Assembly: GCA_943788405.1 (NCBI GenBank)
Contig: CALSQD010000002.1
Coordinates: forward strand, 62,001-126,000
Length of the DNA stretch: 64,000 nt
Reading direction: 5' to 3'
Source of the DNA: an uncultured Flavobacteriales bacterium
Lineage (GTDB): Bacteria > Bacteroidota > Bacteroidia > Flavobacteriales > BACL11
A model generated the notes under the pieces. It was not told where the DNA came from and searched no databases. It was given only the letters and a program-made list of their open reading frames with translations. Position 1 is the first letter of the stretch, and each line of letters begins with the position of its first letter. The translations under genes and the position numbers were made by a program. Below, piece by piece: positions 8,993 to 17,593 of this stretch.

Positions 8993-10086
8993 TGAATATA
9001 AAAGAAGTAACTAATTTTTTAGAAAGCTATGCGCCTTTACAATATCAAGAAAGTTATGATAATTGTGGCTTAATTGCAGGGGATGCCAAGTCGGAAGTTA
9101 AAGGTGTGCTTATCACTTTGGATTGTACGGAAGCGATAATTGATGAAGCGATAGCAACAGATTGTAATTTGGTAATTGCTCATCATCCTATTGTTTTTGG
9201 AGGGCTTAAAAAACTTAATGGCAGTAATTATATTGAGCGTACGGTTATAAAGGCAATCAAAAACGATATTGCTATTTATGCCATACATACTAACTTGGAC
9301 AATGTGCACAATGGGGTGAGTGCTAAAATTGCTGAACAATTAGGCTTAGAGAATTGTAAGATTTTGGCGCCAAAGTCTGATTTATTGAGGCAATTAGTGG
9401 TGTACTGCCCTGCCAGTAATGCTGAAGAATTAAAGTCAGCTTTGTATGAGGTGGGTGCAGGAACTGTTGGGGATTATGACCAATGTAGTTTTGCTTCAGT
9501 AGGCAAAGGTACTTTTAGAGCAAATGAAAATTGCAATCCTTTTGTAGGCGAAATTGGTGAGCAACACACTGAAACGGAAGAAAGGATAGAGGTGATTTAT
9601 CCTAAGTTTAAAGAAAGGGCAGTTTTAAATGCAATGAATATTGCACATCCTTATGAGGAAGTAGCTCATCAGATTTATGTGCTTGAAAATAAATATCAAT
9701 TAGTGGGTTCAGGAATTGTTGGCGAGTTAAATGAGGCTGTAGCTACTGAGGTGTTTTTAATGAATTTAAAAACTAATATGCAAACCGATTGCGTAAGGCA
9801 TACTTTTTTGGTAAAAAAGCAGATTAAAACAGTTGCAGTTTGTGGTGGGAGTGGTAGTTTTCTGCTGAAGAATGCAATAGCTGCAAAAGCGGATATTTTT
9901 ATAACTGCTGATTTTAAATATCACGAGTTTTTTGATGCTGAAAATAAGATTGTTATTGCAGACATTGGGCACTATGAAAGTGAGCAATTTACAAAGGATT
10001 TGATTTATGATTTGCTTGTCAAAAATTTTACTAAATTTGCCGTCCGATTATCAAAAGTGAACACTAATCCGATAAAGTACTTATAA
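8992..10086 (+). CDS. Nif3-like dinuclear metal-centre hexameric protein
   Basis: This is a member of the YbgI/YqfO (COG0327, 'GTP cyclohydrolase I type 2' in many annotations) family, which forms ring-shaped hexamers with a two-metal site; the true substrate is not settled. Metal-site residues are visible: 'VIAHHPIVFGGLKKL' near residue 65, an Asp in 'HTNLDNVHNG' near 103, and 'DIGHYESEQF' near 330. At 364 residues it has the ~100-residue central insertion of the YqfO type. It is coupled by one-base overlaps to the Fic-like gene before it and the zinc-ribbon gene after it; the Nif3 plus zinc-ribbon pair is common in Bacteroidota. Confidence 0.93.
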   Translation: MNIKEVTNFLESYAPLQYQESYDNCGLIAGDAKSEVKGVLITLDCTEAIIDEAIATDCNLVIAHHPIVFGGLKKLNGSNYIERTVIKAIKNDIAIYAIHTNLDNVHNGVSAKIAEQLGLENCKILAPKSDLLRQLVVYCPASNAEELKSALYEVGAGTVGDYDQCSFASVGKGTFRANENCNPFVGEIGEQHTETEERIEVIYPKFKERAVLNAMNIAHPYEEVAHQIYVLENKYQLVGSGIVGELNEAVATEVFLMNLKTNMQTDCVRHTFLVKKQIKTVAVCGGSGSFLLKNAIAAKADIFITADFKYHEFFDAENKIVIADIGHYESEQFTKDLIYDLLVKNFTKFAVRLSKVNTNPIKYL

Positions 10087-10847
10087 TGGCAAAAACGACT
10101 AAAAAAACTACAGCTTCTGTTGAAGAGAAATTGAAAGCTTTACACCAACTTCAAGTAATCGATACTGAAGTAGATAAAATTAGAATTATCAGAGGTGAAT
10201 TGCCTTTAGAAATTGAAGATTTAGAAGATTTAATTGCAGGATTAAATACTCGTTTAGAGAAATTTAATGAAGAATTAACAACTATTAATGATAATATTGC
10301 TGCCAATAAAAACTCTGTTGCTTTAGCTACAGATGCTATTGAAAAGTACGAAAAGCAATTAAAAAACATTAAGAATAATCGTGAATTTACTTCTTTAACT
10401 AAAGAAGTTGAGTTTCAAAACTTAGAAATTCAGATTGCTGAGAAGAATAAAATTCAGAATGAAGCAAATGTTTTGCATAAAACTGAAATTATTAATGCTT
10501 GTACTGCTCAGATTTCTGAAAAAGAAGAGGAGTTAAAAGTAAAGCAAAGTGAATTGGATGAAATCATCAAGGAAACTGAGAAAGAAGAGGCTTCTTTAAT
10601 GAAAGATTCTGCAAAAGCTGAAAAAGTAATTGATGAAAGATTATTAAATGCTTACAAAAGAATTAGATCAAAAGTAGCTAATGGTTTAGCAGTTGTTTCT
10701 GTTGAGCGTAATGCTTGTGGAGGTTGCTTTAGTGAAATTCCACCACAAAGACAATTAGATATTCAAATGCACAAAAAAGTAATTGTTTGTGAACACTGTG
10801 GTAGAATTATGGTGGACTCAAATATATTTGAAGAGCAAGAAGCTTAA
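10086..10847 (+). CDS. coiled-coil C4 zinc-ribbon protein (COG1579)
   Basis: This cytoplasmic 253-residue protein has a long coiled coil (residues ~10-190, rich in Glu, Lys, Leu and Ile) and a C-terminal four-cysteine zinc ribbon: CGGC near 210 and CEHC near 236. The family is widespread; a nucleic-acid binding role has been proposed but is not proven. It follows Nif3 with a TAATG overlap and is followed by a rho-independent terminator, so it ends this operon. Confidence 0.9.
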   Translation: MAKTTKKTTASVEEKLKALHQLQVIDTEVDKIRIIRGELPLEIEDLEDLIAGLNTRLEKFNEELTTINDNIAANKNSVALATDAIEKYEKQLKNIKNNREFTSLTKEVEFQNLEIQIAEKNKIQNEANVLHKTEIINACTAQISEKEEELKVKQSELDEIIKETEKEEASLMKDSAKAEKVIDERLLNAYKRIRSKVANGLAVVSVERNACGGCFSEIPPQRQLDIQMHKKVIVCEHCGRIMVDSNIFEEQEA

Positions 10848-10866
10848 CAATAAACGAACTTAATTT

Positions 10867-10900
10867 AAAGGGATTTCATATTTTTGGAATCCCTTTTTTT
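10867..10900 (+). terminator. rho-independent terminator after the zinc-ribbon gene
   Basis: The stem AAAGGGATT pairs with AATCCCTTT, followed by eight T. It lies just before the next ATG (10906), so that gene's promoter must overlap the hairpin, or it depends on read-through. Confidence 0.8.
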
Positions 10901-10905
10901 ATGCA

Positions 10906-12375
10906 ATGAGAATTTTAACACTTTTATTTCTTTTTTTAAGCACTTCAGTTTTTGCTTCTTTTCAGATGAATGAAAGAATGCAAAAGTCCTATGCTCATAT
11001 TATTAACCTGGAATTTGATGCTGCTCAACAATTGTTAGCATTTGAACAAGATAAGAATCCTGAGAATAGAATTATTGTGCTTCAGCAGAATTATATTGAT
11101 TTTTTAACAATTCTTATTGGGGAGGACGAGTCCTTTTTTAATAAGATTAAAGCTAAAACATCAGATAGAATTGAAATAATTCAAAAGGGAGATAAAAGCT
11201 CTCCTTACTATTTATATGCTCAGGCTGAGGTGCATTTGCAATGGGCTTTTGCGCGTTTAAAATTTGAAGAATACCTTACTGCTGCTTATGAAATTCAGAA
11301 AGCATATTCGCTTTTAGCAAAAAATAATGAGTTGTTTCCTGACTTTAAGTTGAATAAAAAAGGCTTGGGACTCTTGCATACTTTAGTTGGGGCTATCCCA
11401 GAAAAATATCAATGGGTAATTTCTTTGGTAGGAATGGAGGGAACTGTTCAGCAAGGTTTGGGCGAATTGAAATCCTTATTGGAGGATGAACAGATGAAAA
11501 TTTATCATCATGAGATTTTATTCTTGACCTCTTTTTTGCAGTTGAATATGACCAATGATGAGCTTGCTTACAAATATTTATTGGCTAAAATAGGAGAGGC
11601 TTATGCAAGTAATGATTTGTTGAATTTTGCAGCTGCTCGCCTTGCACATTCTTTAGGGAAAAATGAATTATGTATTCAGGTATTAGAAAGTCGCATCTCC
11701 TCTTTAGAGAAATATCCATTTCATTACTTGGATTATTTATTGGGTATGTCCTATTTATACAAGTTAGAATATGAAAAATCTAAAGTATATTTTAATCAGT
11801 TTCTTGCCAATTTTAAAGGCAATAATTACATCAAATCGGCTTACCATAAATTAGCTTGGATTAGCTTTTTACAAGGAGAAGAGAATAACTATTTTGAATT
11901 AGTAATATCAGAAGGAACTACTTCAATTGATGAAGATAAAGTAGCCTTGAAAGATGCTAATTCCGTAATAAAAAATAAATATCATATTCATTCTAGATTG
12001 CTAAGAACAAGGTTGCTTTATGATGGGGGCTACTATGATGAAGCACTGCTAGAAATTTCTAGTGTAAAAATACTGAAGAAATATTCTGGCTTCTATGATG
12101 AATATTACTATCGTTTAGCACGAGTTAAATCTAAACTTGATTATGAAGCTGTTGAGGTGATTGCTCATTATCAAAAATCTTATGATTTTGGAAAAGAATC
12201 AACTGCTTATTATGCAGCTATGTCAGCTTTACAAATAGGACTGATTTACGAAAAACAGAAAGACTATAAGCAAGCAAAAATCTATTTTGAAAAATGTTTA
12301 TCCCTTTCGGATTTTGATTATGAAAGAGGAATCCACCAAAAAGCAAAATCAGGTTTGGATAGGATTAACAACTAG
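10906..12375 (+). CDS. exported TPR-like protein, function unknown
   Basis: A 489-residue protein with an N-terminal signal peptide (MRILTLLFLFLSTSVFA). The rest is all-helical with repeated tetratricopeptide-like pairs, for example 'AYEIQKAYSLLAKNNELFP', 'YLLGMSYLYKLEYEKSKVYF' and 'IGLIYEKQKDYKQAKIYFEKCLSL' near the C-terminus. This points to a periplasmic scaffold protein. I do not recognise a named family. It has no sorting domain. The 3' end overlaps the convergent FadL-type gene by four bases. Confidence 0.8.
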   Translation: MRILTLLFLFLSTSVFASFQMNERMQKSYAHIINLEFDAAQQLLAFEQDKNPENRIIVLQQNYIDFLTILIGEDESFFNKIKAKTSDRIEIIQKGDKSSPYYLYAQAEVHLQWAFARLKFEEYLTAAYEIQKAYSLLAKNNELFPDFKLNKKGLGLLHTLVGAIPEKYQWVISLVGMEGTVQQGLGELKSLLEDEQMKIYHHEILFLTSFLQLNMTNDELAYKYLLAKIGEAYASNDLLNFAAARLAHSLGKNELCIQVLESRISSLEKYPFHYLDYLLGMSYLYKLEYEKSKVYFNQFLANFKGNNYIKSAYHKLAWISFLQGEENNYFELVISEGTTSIDEDKVALKDANSVIKNKYHIHSRLLRTRLLYDGGYYDEALLEISSVKILKKYSGFYDEYYYRLARVKSKLDYEAVEVIAHYQKSYDFGKESTAYYAAMSALQIGLIYEKQKDYKQAKIYFEKCLSLSDFDYERGIHQKAKSGLDRINN

Positions 12376-13829
12376 TATCTAAATCCTAAAGTGAAAATAA
12401 GATTGTGATTTGTATTTACTAAAGCAATTGGGCTTATATAATCTTCACCATATAAAAGGTGTTCACTATTTCCTTGTGATAGTACATAAGCAGCATCAAA
12501 ATAATAACCACCATTATTTATTCCTAAACCAAAACTGTAGTTTTCTTTGCTAAAATCTTGGCTAGCTAAAGCACTTCCGTATTTTGAATATCCAGCTCTA
12601 ATTACGAATGGTTTTACATTCATTTCAGCACCTAAACGGATATTAGTAGTTTTGGTATATAAATCCTGAATATTGTTGTTTTCGTCAGTAAAGCTATACT
12701 CATTTGAGTGCATGCTTGAAAAAGAATAATCTACTAATTCATAATCGGCACTTAATAGTATAGTTTTGTTTACTACTGTTGATGCACTCAATATTGCTTT
12801 CCATGGAGTAATTAAATCGTACTGAAAGTGGTTGGGTAGCGAGCTTTCTGTATAGCTTGCTGTGTCAAAATGAGTAGTTATACTTGTACTGTAAGTTTCC
12901 TCAATGCTATAAGCTGTTGGGGTGTGTAGGGCAGCTCCTAGTTTTAAGGTTTCAGAAACCCTTAGTATTGCACCAAGTTTAAGGTTTAATCCGCTACCAT
13001 AAACGCTTAATTCTTCTTGGAAATCAAATCCTTGTAAACCATTAATTGTATCTTCAAAATGAGTTTCGTTATAATTTGATTTCTCATAATAATCTAGGGT
13101 AGGAATTCCTATTGTAGCCCCTAAATATAGTTGCTCGTTAAATGAACCTCCAACTGAGAAAATAAATTCATTTTTCCCTCCTGATGAATGAATATTCTTG
13201 CTTTGTAGTTTGGAAGAATTTCCTTTTACATGTGAAATGAAATTTCCATTGTCATTCGCATACCAATTCGTAATTGTGTCAACTGTATTATCTGATAAAT
13301 CAATTAAATTACTCCAGAAAGCAGGAGCAGAATACAATGAATTTAGGTTATCAATTGTATTTCCTTGTGAGATGTTCAGGATGTTGTCTGCTAGAGAGGA
13401 AGTGTTGTTTCTTCCCTGAATCCTAATGTTATTGTTGTAGTTTGCTATCTGATTCCATCCAATAGCAAAATTGATTCTTTTCCATTCTGAATTTTCTTTA
13501 GGGCTTGAAAAAACCAATCCGATATTCCCTATTTTTAATTCTGACTTATAGTCTGATTCTTTTGTTCCGTAATAGGATGTGCTGCTGTTTAAGCTAAAGC
13601 TAGGTGTAAAACTAAATTCTGAAAATTGATACATTCCTATACCTGCAGGGTTTTGGCTTAATGCTGAAAACTCACCTCCTAATGATCCAAATGCACCACT
13701 CATTGCTGTGAATCTTGCACTTCCTAAGGGTTCGTTTTGTGAAAATCGTAAAGCATCAATTTCATTTTGAGCTACTAAAGTAATGCTGCTTAGTGCAATA
13801 ATTGCTATTGCTAATAATCCTTTTTTCAT
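12372..13829 (-). CDS. OmpP1/FadL/TodX-family outer-membrane porin
   Basis: A 485-residue outer-membrane beta-barrel with a signal peptide (MKKGLLAIAIIALSSITLVAQ). The mature N-terminus 'DALRFSQNEPLGSARFTAMSGAFGSLGGEFSALSQNPAGIG' (split here: ALRFSQNEPLGSARF, then SALSQNPAG) is the hallmark of the FadL-like hatch region in Bacteroidota. Alternating strand pattern runs to the C-terminal aromatic 'FTLGFRY'. FadL homologues carry long-chain fatty acids or other hydrophobic compounds; the substrate here is unknown. It starts three bases after the stop of the Tyr/Asn-rich lipoprotein gene, so the two are likely co-transcribed. Confidence 0.88.
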   Translation of the reverse strand: MKKGLLAIAIIALSSITLVAQNEIDALRFSQNEPLGSARFTAMSGAFGSLGGEFSALSQNPAGIGMYQFSEFSFTPSFSLNSSTSYYGTKESDYKSELKIGNIGLVFSSPKENSEWKRINFAIGWNQIANYNNNIRIQGRNNTSSLADNILNISQGNTIDNLNSLYSAPAFWSNLIDLSDNTVDTITNWYANDNGNFISHVKGNSSKLQSKNIHSSGGKNEFIFSVGGSFNEQLYLGATIGIPTLDYYEKSNYNETHFEDTINGLQGFDFQEELSVYGSGLNLKLGAILRVSETLKLGAALHTPTAYSIEETYSTSITTHFDTASYTESSLPNHFQYDLITPWKAILSASTVVNKTILLSADYELVDYSFSSMHSNEYSFTDENNNIQDLYTKTTNIRLGAEMNVKPFVIRAGYSKYGSALASQDFSKENYSFGLGINNGGYYFDAAYVLSQGNSEHLLYGEDYISPIALVNTNHNLIFTLGFRY

Positions 13830-13832
13830 GTT

Positions 13833-14858
13833 TTATTTTCTAGGTTTTACACTTCTTCTATTTGAGTTTCCAGTTGATCTGCTCCCGCTACTTGATTTGC
13901 TGCTTCCTGAATTGTAACTTCTATTGCTGGAGTTAGATTTAGGAGCTGAATAACTTCTTGTATTGCTTTTTGGTGCCGAATAATTTCTATTACTATTATT
14001 TGTTTTGGGTGCTGTATAAGTACGGCTGCCTTTGTTTGTGTTTGTTTTAATAGTTGTGTTTCCTCTATTGGAATTATTCGTTTTAATAGTTGTGTTTCCT
14101 TTGTAAGAACTATTTGGTTTTACACTTGTTCCTCTGCTATTATTGGTTTTAATAGTTGTGTTTCCTCTGTAAGAATTATTCGTTCTTATAGAGGTGTTTC
14201 TGATAGTATTTCGGGTGCTATTTTTTAAAGTATTTCCATTCCTAATGTTTAAAGTTGAAGTATTAGAATTGGTGTTCGGAATAATAGCATTTGTTTTTAC
14301 GCCTCTATTACTGTATGAGGATATAGATCCTCTATGTCCTGTTGTATGGCTACTATTATTATAGTAGGTGTAATTTGGCGTGTGATGGTGGTGATTATTA
14401 TATCCGTAAGCGTGATAATTATTGTAATAATAAGGGTTGTAATAGCTATAGTAGTAAGGCGAGTAAGTATAATAGGAATAGTAAGGTGAACTCCAGTTGT
14501 AGCCATAATAAATACTTGTTCCGCAATAGAAAGGGTCATTATTATACCAGTAGTAATCAGTATAAAGACCACCATAATAATTGCTGTAATGCATTGGTCT
14601 GTGGAATCTTCTTATTCTTGATGAAAAACTATAGTCGTAATAATCATCAACAACATCATAATCACGATAATAATTATCACTTATGGTACTTGTGTCCTGT
14701 GTTTGTTCTATTTCTGCAGAGGGTGTAACTATGATATCATCATAGCTACTAAATTCTGAACTTCCTAAATAATTAGGGTCGCTATAATGTACATGGGTTG
14801 TAGTAATGCAAGATGATAAAAAAAGCAAAACAATAGATGTGGAAAGTAAAGTTCTCAT
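13833..14858 (-). CDS. low-complexity Tyr/Asn/Ser-rich lipoprotein
   Basis: This 341-residue protein has a type II signal peptide with lipobox LSSC (Cys17), so it is probably lipidated. Residues ~60-165 are extremely rich in Tyr, Asn and His (YYNPYYYNNYHAYGYNNHHHH). Residues ~225-340 carry tandem repeats built from 'RGNTTIKTNNS' and then 'APKSNSSNRSY', ending in a basic RRSVKPRK tail. No enzymatic domain is visible. The composition suggests a disordered, sticky envelope protein. It is the first gene of a pair with the FadL-like porin and is divergent from proS. The nucleotide repeats make this locus prone to slippage. Confidence 0.8.
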   Translation of the reverse strand: MRTLLSTSIVLLFLSSCITTTHVHYSDPNYLGSSEFSSYDDIIVTPSAEIEQTQDTSTISDNYYRDYDVVDDYYDYSFSSRIRRFHRPMHYSNYYGGLYTDYYWYNNDPFYCGTSIYYGYNWSSPYYSYYTYSPYYYSYYNPYYYNNYHAYGYNNHHHHTPNYTYYNNSSHTTGHRGSISSYSNRGVKTNAIIPNTNSNTSTLNIRNGNTLKNSTRNTIRNTSIRTNNSYRGNTTIKTNNSRGTSVKPNSSYKGNTTIKTNNSNRGNTTIKTNTNKGSRTYTAPKTNNSNRNYSAPKSNTRSYSAPKSNSSNRSYNSGSSKSSSGSRSTGNSNRRSVKPRK

Positions 14859-14972
14859 AGCAGTATTTTTTTTGTTTGACAGGCATAAACTTATGCTAGT
14901 TTAATTTGTTAGTTTTGTACAACATTTAATTTAACGACAATAACACAACAAAATTACATTTTTTTAAGCAAA

Positions 14973-16445
14973 ATGGCAAAAAAACTAACATCAAGAGAGC
15001 AAGACTATTCGCAATGGTATAACGAAATTGTGCAAGGTGCTGATTTAGCAGAGAATTCAGGAGTAAGAGGTTGCATGGTAATAAAGCCTTATGGTTATGC
15101 AATTTGGGAAAAAATGCAAGCAGAATTAGATAGAATGTTTAAAGCAACTGGGCATGTGAATGCTTATTTTCCTCTTTTTATTCCTAAGTCATATTTAAGT
15201 AAAGAAGCAGCTCATGTTGAGGGTTTTGCAAAAGAATGTGCTGTGGTTACCCATTATCGTTTAAAAAATGCTGAAGATGGAAGTGGAGTTGTTGTTGATC
15301 CTACAGCAAAGTTAGAAGAAGAATTAATTGTTCGCCCTACTTCTGAAACTATCATTTGGGATACTTACCGTAAATGGATACAATCCTATCGTGATTTACC
15401 AATTTTGGTGAACCAATGGGCAAATGTAGTAAGGTGGGAAATGCGTACAAGATTATTCTTGCGTACAGCTGAATTTTTATGGCAAGAAGGGCATACTGCT
15501 CATGCTACTAAAAAAGAAGCAGTTGAGGAAACGGAACAAATGATTAATATTTATGCTGAATTTGCTAAGAATTTTATGGCAATGCCAGTTGTACAGGGTT
15601 TAAAATCAGAAAGTGAGCGTTTTGCAGGAGCTGAAGAAACTTATTGTATTGAAGCATTAATGCAAGATGGGAAGGCTTTGCAAGCAGGAACATCTCACTT
15701 TTTAGGGCAAAACTTTGCTAAAGCTTTTGATGTGAAGTTTGCAACTAAGGAAGGTAAACAAGAATATGTTTGGGCTACATCATGGGGGGTTTCTACTCGT
15801 TTGATGGGAGCTTTAATTATGACGCATTCTGATGATCATGGTTTAGTATTACCTCCAAAATTAGCGCCATTCCAAGTAGTTATTGTTCCTATTTATAAGG
15901 GAGAAGAACAGTTAGATGCTGTTTCTGAGGTGGCAAATAAAGTTAAGAAGGCTTTAGAAGCAAAAAGGATTTCAGTTAAATTTGATAATAGAGATACCCA
16001 TAAGCCAGGCTGGAAATTTGCAGAATATGAACTAAAAGGTGTGCCTTTGCGTTTAGCATTAGGCGCTCGTGATTTAGAAAATGGTACTATTGAGGTGGCT
16101 CGTAGGGATACTTTAGAAAAAGAGACTTATCAAATTGCTGATATTGAAAATAAGGTAGAACATTTATTAGAAAACATACAGGATAATTTATACAATAAGG
16201 CTTTAACTTTCCGTGAAGAAAAAACCTATAAAGCTGATTCTAAAGAGGAATTTATTAAGTTAATTGAGCAAGGTGGTTTTGTTTATGCACATTGGGATGG
16301 TACAGCAGAAACTGAAGAGTTAATTAAAAAAGAAACTAAAGCAACAATTAGATGCATTCCTTTGGGTGTGAAAATGGAAGATGGTGTTTGTTTGTTTACA
16401 GGAAAGTCTTCTGATAAAAGAGTTTTGTTTGCAAAAGCATATTAA
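14973..16445 (+). CDS. proS: prolyl-tRNA synthetase (archaeal/eukaryote-like type)
   Basis: ProS charges tRNA(Pro). The 490-residue protein is the short type without the bacterial editing insertion. It shows class II motifs: '[10 protein letters not shown]' near 127, motif 2 around '[24 protein letters not shown]' (ARG-rich core [11 protein letters not shown]), and motif 3 '[18 protein letters not shown]' near 272. A C-terminal domain ends in AKAY with a conserved Tyr, as in this type. A Bacteroidota -7 element (TAGTTTTG, 14910-14917) lies 55 bases upstream. The next gene follows after 3 bases. Confidence 0.96.
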   Translation: MAKKLTSREQDYSQWYNEIVQGADLAENSGVRGCMVIKPYGYAIWEKMQAELDRMFKATGHVNAYFPLFIPKSYLSKEAAHVEGFAKECAVVTHYRLKNAEDGSGVVVDPTAKLEEELIVRPTSETIIWDTYRKWIQSYRDLPILVNQWANVVRWEMRTRLFLRTAEFLWQEGHTAHATKKEAVEETEQMINIYAEFAKNFMAMPVVQGLKSESERFAGAEETYCIEALMQDGKALQAGTSHFLGQNFAKAFDVKFATKEGKQEYVWATSWGVSTRLMGALIMTHSDDHGLVLPPKLAPFQVVIVPIYKGEEQLDAVSEVANKVKKALEAKRISVKFDNRDTHKPGWKFAEYELKGVPLRLALGARDLENGTIEVARRDTLEKETYQIADIENKVEHLLENIQDNLYNKALTFREEKTYKADSKEEFIKLIEQGGFVYAHWDGTAETEELIKKETKATIRCIPLGVKMEDGVCLFTGKSSDKRVLFAKAY

Positions 16446-16448
16446 TAG

Positions 16449-17123
16449 ATGGAAAAACAAAAACAAATAGTTCAGTTGTTAAAAACAAAAGCTTCTACAA
16501 AGCAGGAAGTTTACAGAATAACAAAGCAAGTATTTGCTGATTTTCAAGAAGTATTAAAGCAAAAAGAAGATAAGATAAATGCAGAAATAGTAAATAAAGA
16601 TGTGCAGATTATTTACTCTTCAGAAGGAGATTTTGAATCAAAATTAAAATTTTCTGGAGATACTTTATTGTTTCATATGCATTCCAATATATTTGATTTT
16701 CCTAGTTCTCATCCAATGCATAAAACAAAGTATGTGAAAGAAGATAGGTTGAGGTCATTTTGTGGTGTGATAAATATTTATAATTTCCTTTCGGATTCTT
16801 TTAAGTATAATCGTATGAATGATGCGGGTTATTTAGTTGCTCGTGTCTTTATTAATAAGGATAAGCACTTTTTTGTTGAGGGCGATAAACAACTTGGTTT
16901 TTTGTTTAATGATTTTATAAATCAGCAAATTAATACAGAGGGGATTGCTAAAATTGTTGATGAGGCTATGGTTTATGCCTTGAATTTTGATTTACAAACG
17001 CCAAACTTTAATGAAGTGAAAGTTGTTTCTGTTCATCAAATACTAGATATGAATAGCAATCAAAAATTAAAAACAGCTAAGCGGATGGGGTATAAATTTT
17101 CTTTTGAAACAAATAATGATTAA
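16449..17123 (+). CDS. conserved hypothetical cytoplasmic protein
   Basis: A 224-residue protein with no signal peptide or membrane segment. Its N-terminus is Lys/Gln-rich and helical ('QIVQLLKTKASTKQEVYR'), the middle mixed alpha/beta with 'FHMHSNIFDFPSSHPMH' and 'FCGVINIYNFLSDSF'. I do not recognise a characterised family. It follows proS by three bases and is probably co-transcribed; a tRNA-rpsT unit with its own promoter begins right after it. Confidence 0.75.
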   Translation: MEKQKQIVQLLKTKASTKQEVYRITKQVFADFQEVLKQKEDKINAEIVNKDVQIIYSSEGDFESKLKFSGDTLLFHMHSNIFDFPSSHPMHKTKYVKEDRLRSFCGVINIYNFLSDSFKYNRMNDAGYLVARVFINKDKHFFVEGDKQLGFLFNDFINQQINTEGIAKIVDEAMVYALNFDLQTPNFNEVKVVSVHQILDMNSNQKLKTAKRMGYKFSFETNND

Positions 17124-17127
17124 ATTT

Positions 17128-17157
17128 TTGTGAGATTTTAAAAAAAGTATAAATTTG
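17128..17157 (+). promoter_or_regulatory. Bacteroidota-type promoter for tRNA-Glu / rpsT
   Basis: TTG at 17128-17130, then exactly 19 bases, then TAAATTTG at 17150-17157. This fits the Bacteroidota consensus (TTG, about 19 bases, TAnnTTTG). The start of transcription is expected ~5-8 bases further on, about 20 bases before the tRNA. Confidence 0.8.
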
Positions 17158-17182
17158 CACCCTCAATTTTGAGAAAAATTAT

Positions 17183-17254
17183 GGCCCGTTCGTCTAACGG
17201 TTAGGACATGCGGTTTTCATCCGTAAAATAGGGGTTCGATTCCCCTACGGGCTA
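17183..17254 (+). tRNA. tRNA-Glu (anticodon TTC)
   Basis: A 72-base cloverleaf with all arms: acceptor GGCCCGT/ACGGGCT, D arm GTC...GAC, anticodon stem TGCGG/CCGTA with loop TTTTCAT (anticodon TTC), and T arm AGGGG-TTCGATT-CCCCT. CCA is not encoded. Confidence 0.96.
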
Positions 17255-17270
17255 CATAAAATTAAAAACT

Positions 17271-17525
17271 ATGGCAAATCATAAGTCAGCAATAAAAAGA
17301 ATAAGACAATCAGAAACTAGAAGATTGTTAAATAAGTACCAACACAAAACTACAAGAAATGCAGTTTCGGCTTTGCGTGCTTTAACGAATAAGAAAGAAG
17401 CAGCTGCTTTATTTCCTAAAGTTGCAGGTATGTTGGATAAATTGACAAAAAGAAATATTATTCATAAGAATAAAGCTTCAAATTTAAAATCAAAATTAGC
17501 AAAGCATGTAAATGCACTTGCTTAA
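17271..17525 (+). CDS. rpsT: 30S ribosomal protein S20
   Basis: An 84-residue, Lys/Arg-rich helical protein that binds 16S rRNA early in 30S assembly. The start '[18 protein letters not shown]' and the internal '[19 protein letters not shown]' are diagnostic. It lies 16 bases after tRNA-Glu and probably shares its promoter; a strong terminator follows. Confidence 0.97.
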   Translation: MANHKSAIKRIRQSETRRLLNKYQHKTTRNAVSALRALTNKKEAAALFPKVAGMLDKLTKRNIIHKNKASNLKSKLAKHVNALA

Positions 17526-17548
17526 ACGATTATTAGTTTAGTTATTAG

Positions 17549-17582
17549 AAAGGGTTTATCATTACGATAAGCCCTTTTTTTT
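17549..17582 (+). terminator. rho-independent terminator after rpsT
   Basis: AAAGGGTTTATC pairs with GATAAGCCCTTT around the loop ATTAC, followed by a T run. The next gene's -7 element (TATATTTG, 17582-17589) begins at the end of the T run. Confidence 0.9.
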
Positions 17583-17589
17583 ATATTTG
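17582..17589 (+). promoter_or_regulatory. -7 element TATATTTG just before the deacetylase ATG
   Basis: TATATTTG matches TAnnTTTG and ends four bases before the ATG at 17594. If it is used, the transcript would be leaderless or nearly so. I see no TTG at the expected -33 position, which falls inside the rpsT terminator. Confidence 0.5.
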
Positions 17590-17593
17590 CCTA

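Noticed and set aside
14297-14728. Open frames on both strands within the Tyr/Asn-rich lipoprotein gene
   Set aside because: They come from the low-complexity repeats; the frame with signal peptide and lipobox is the gene.
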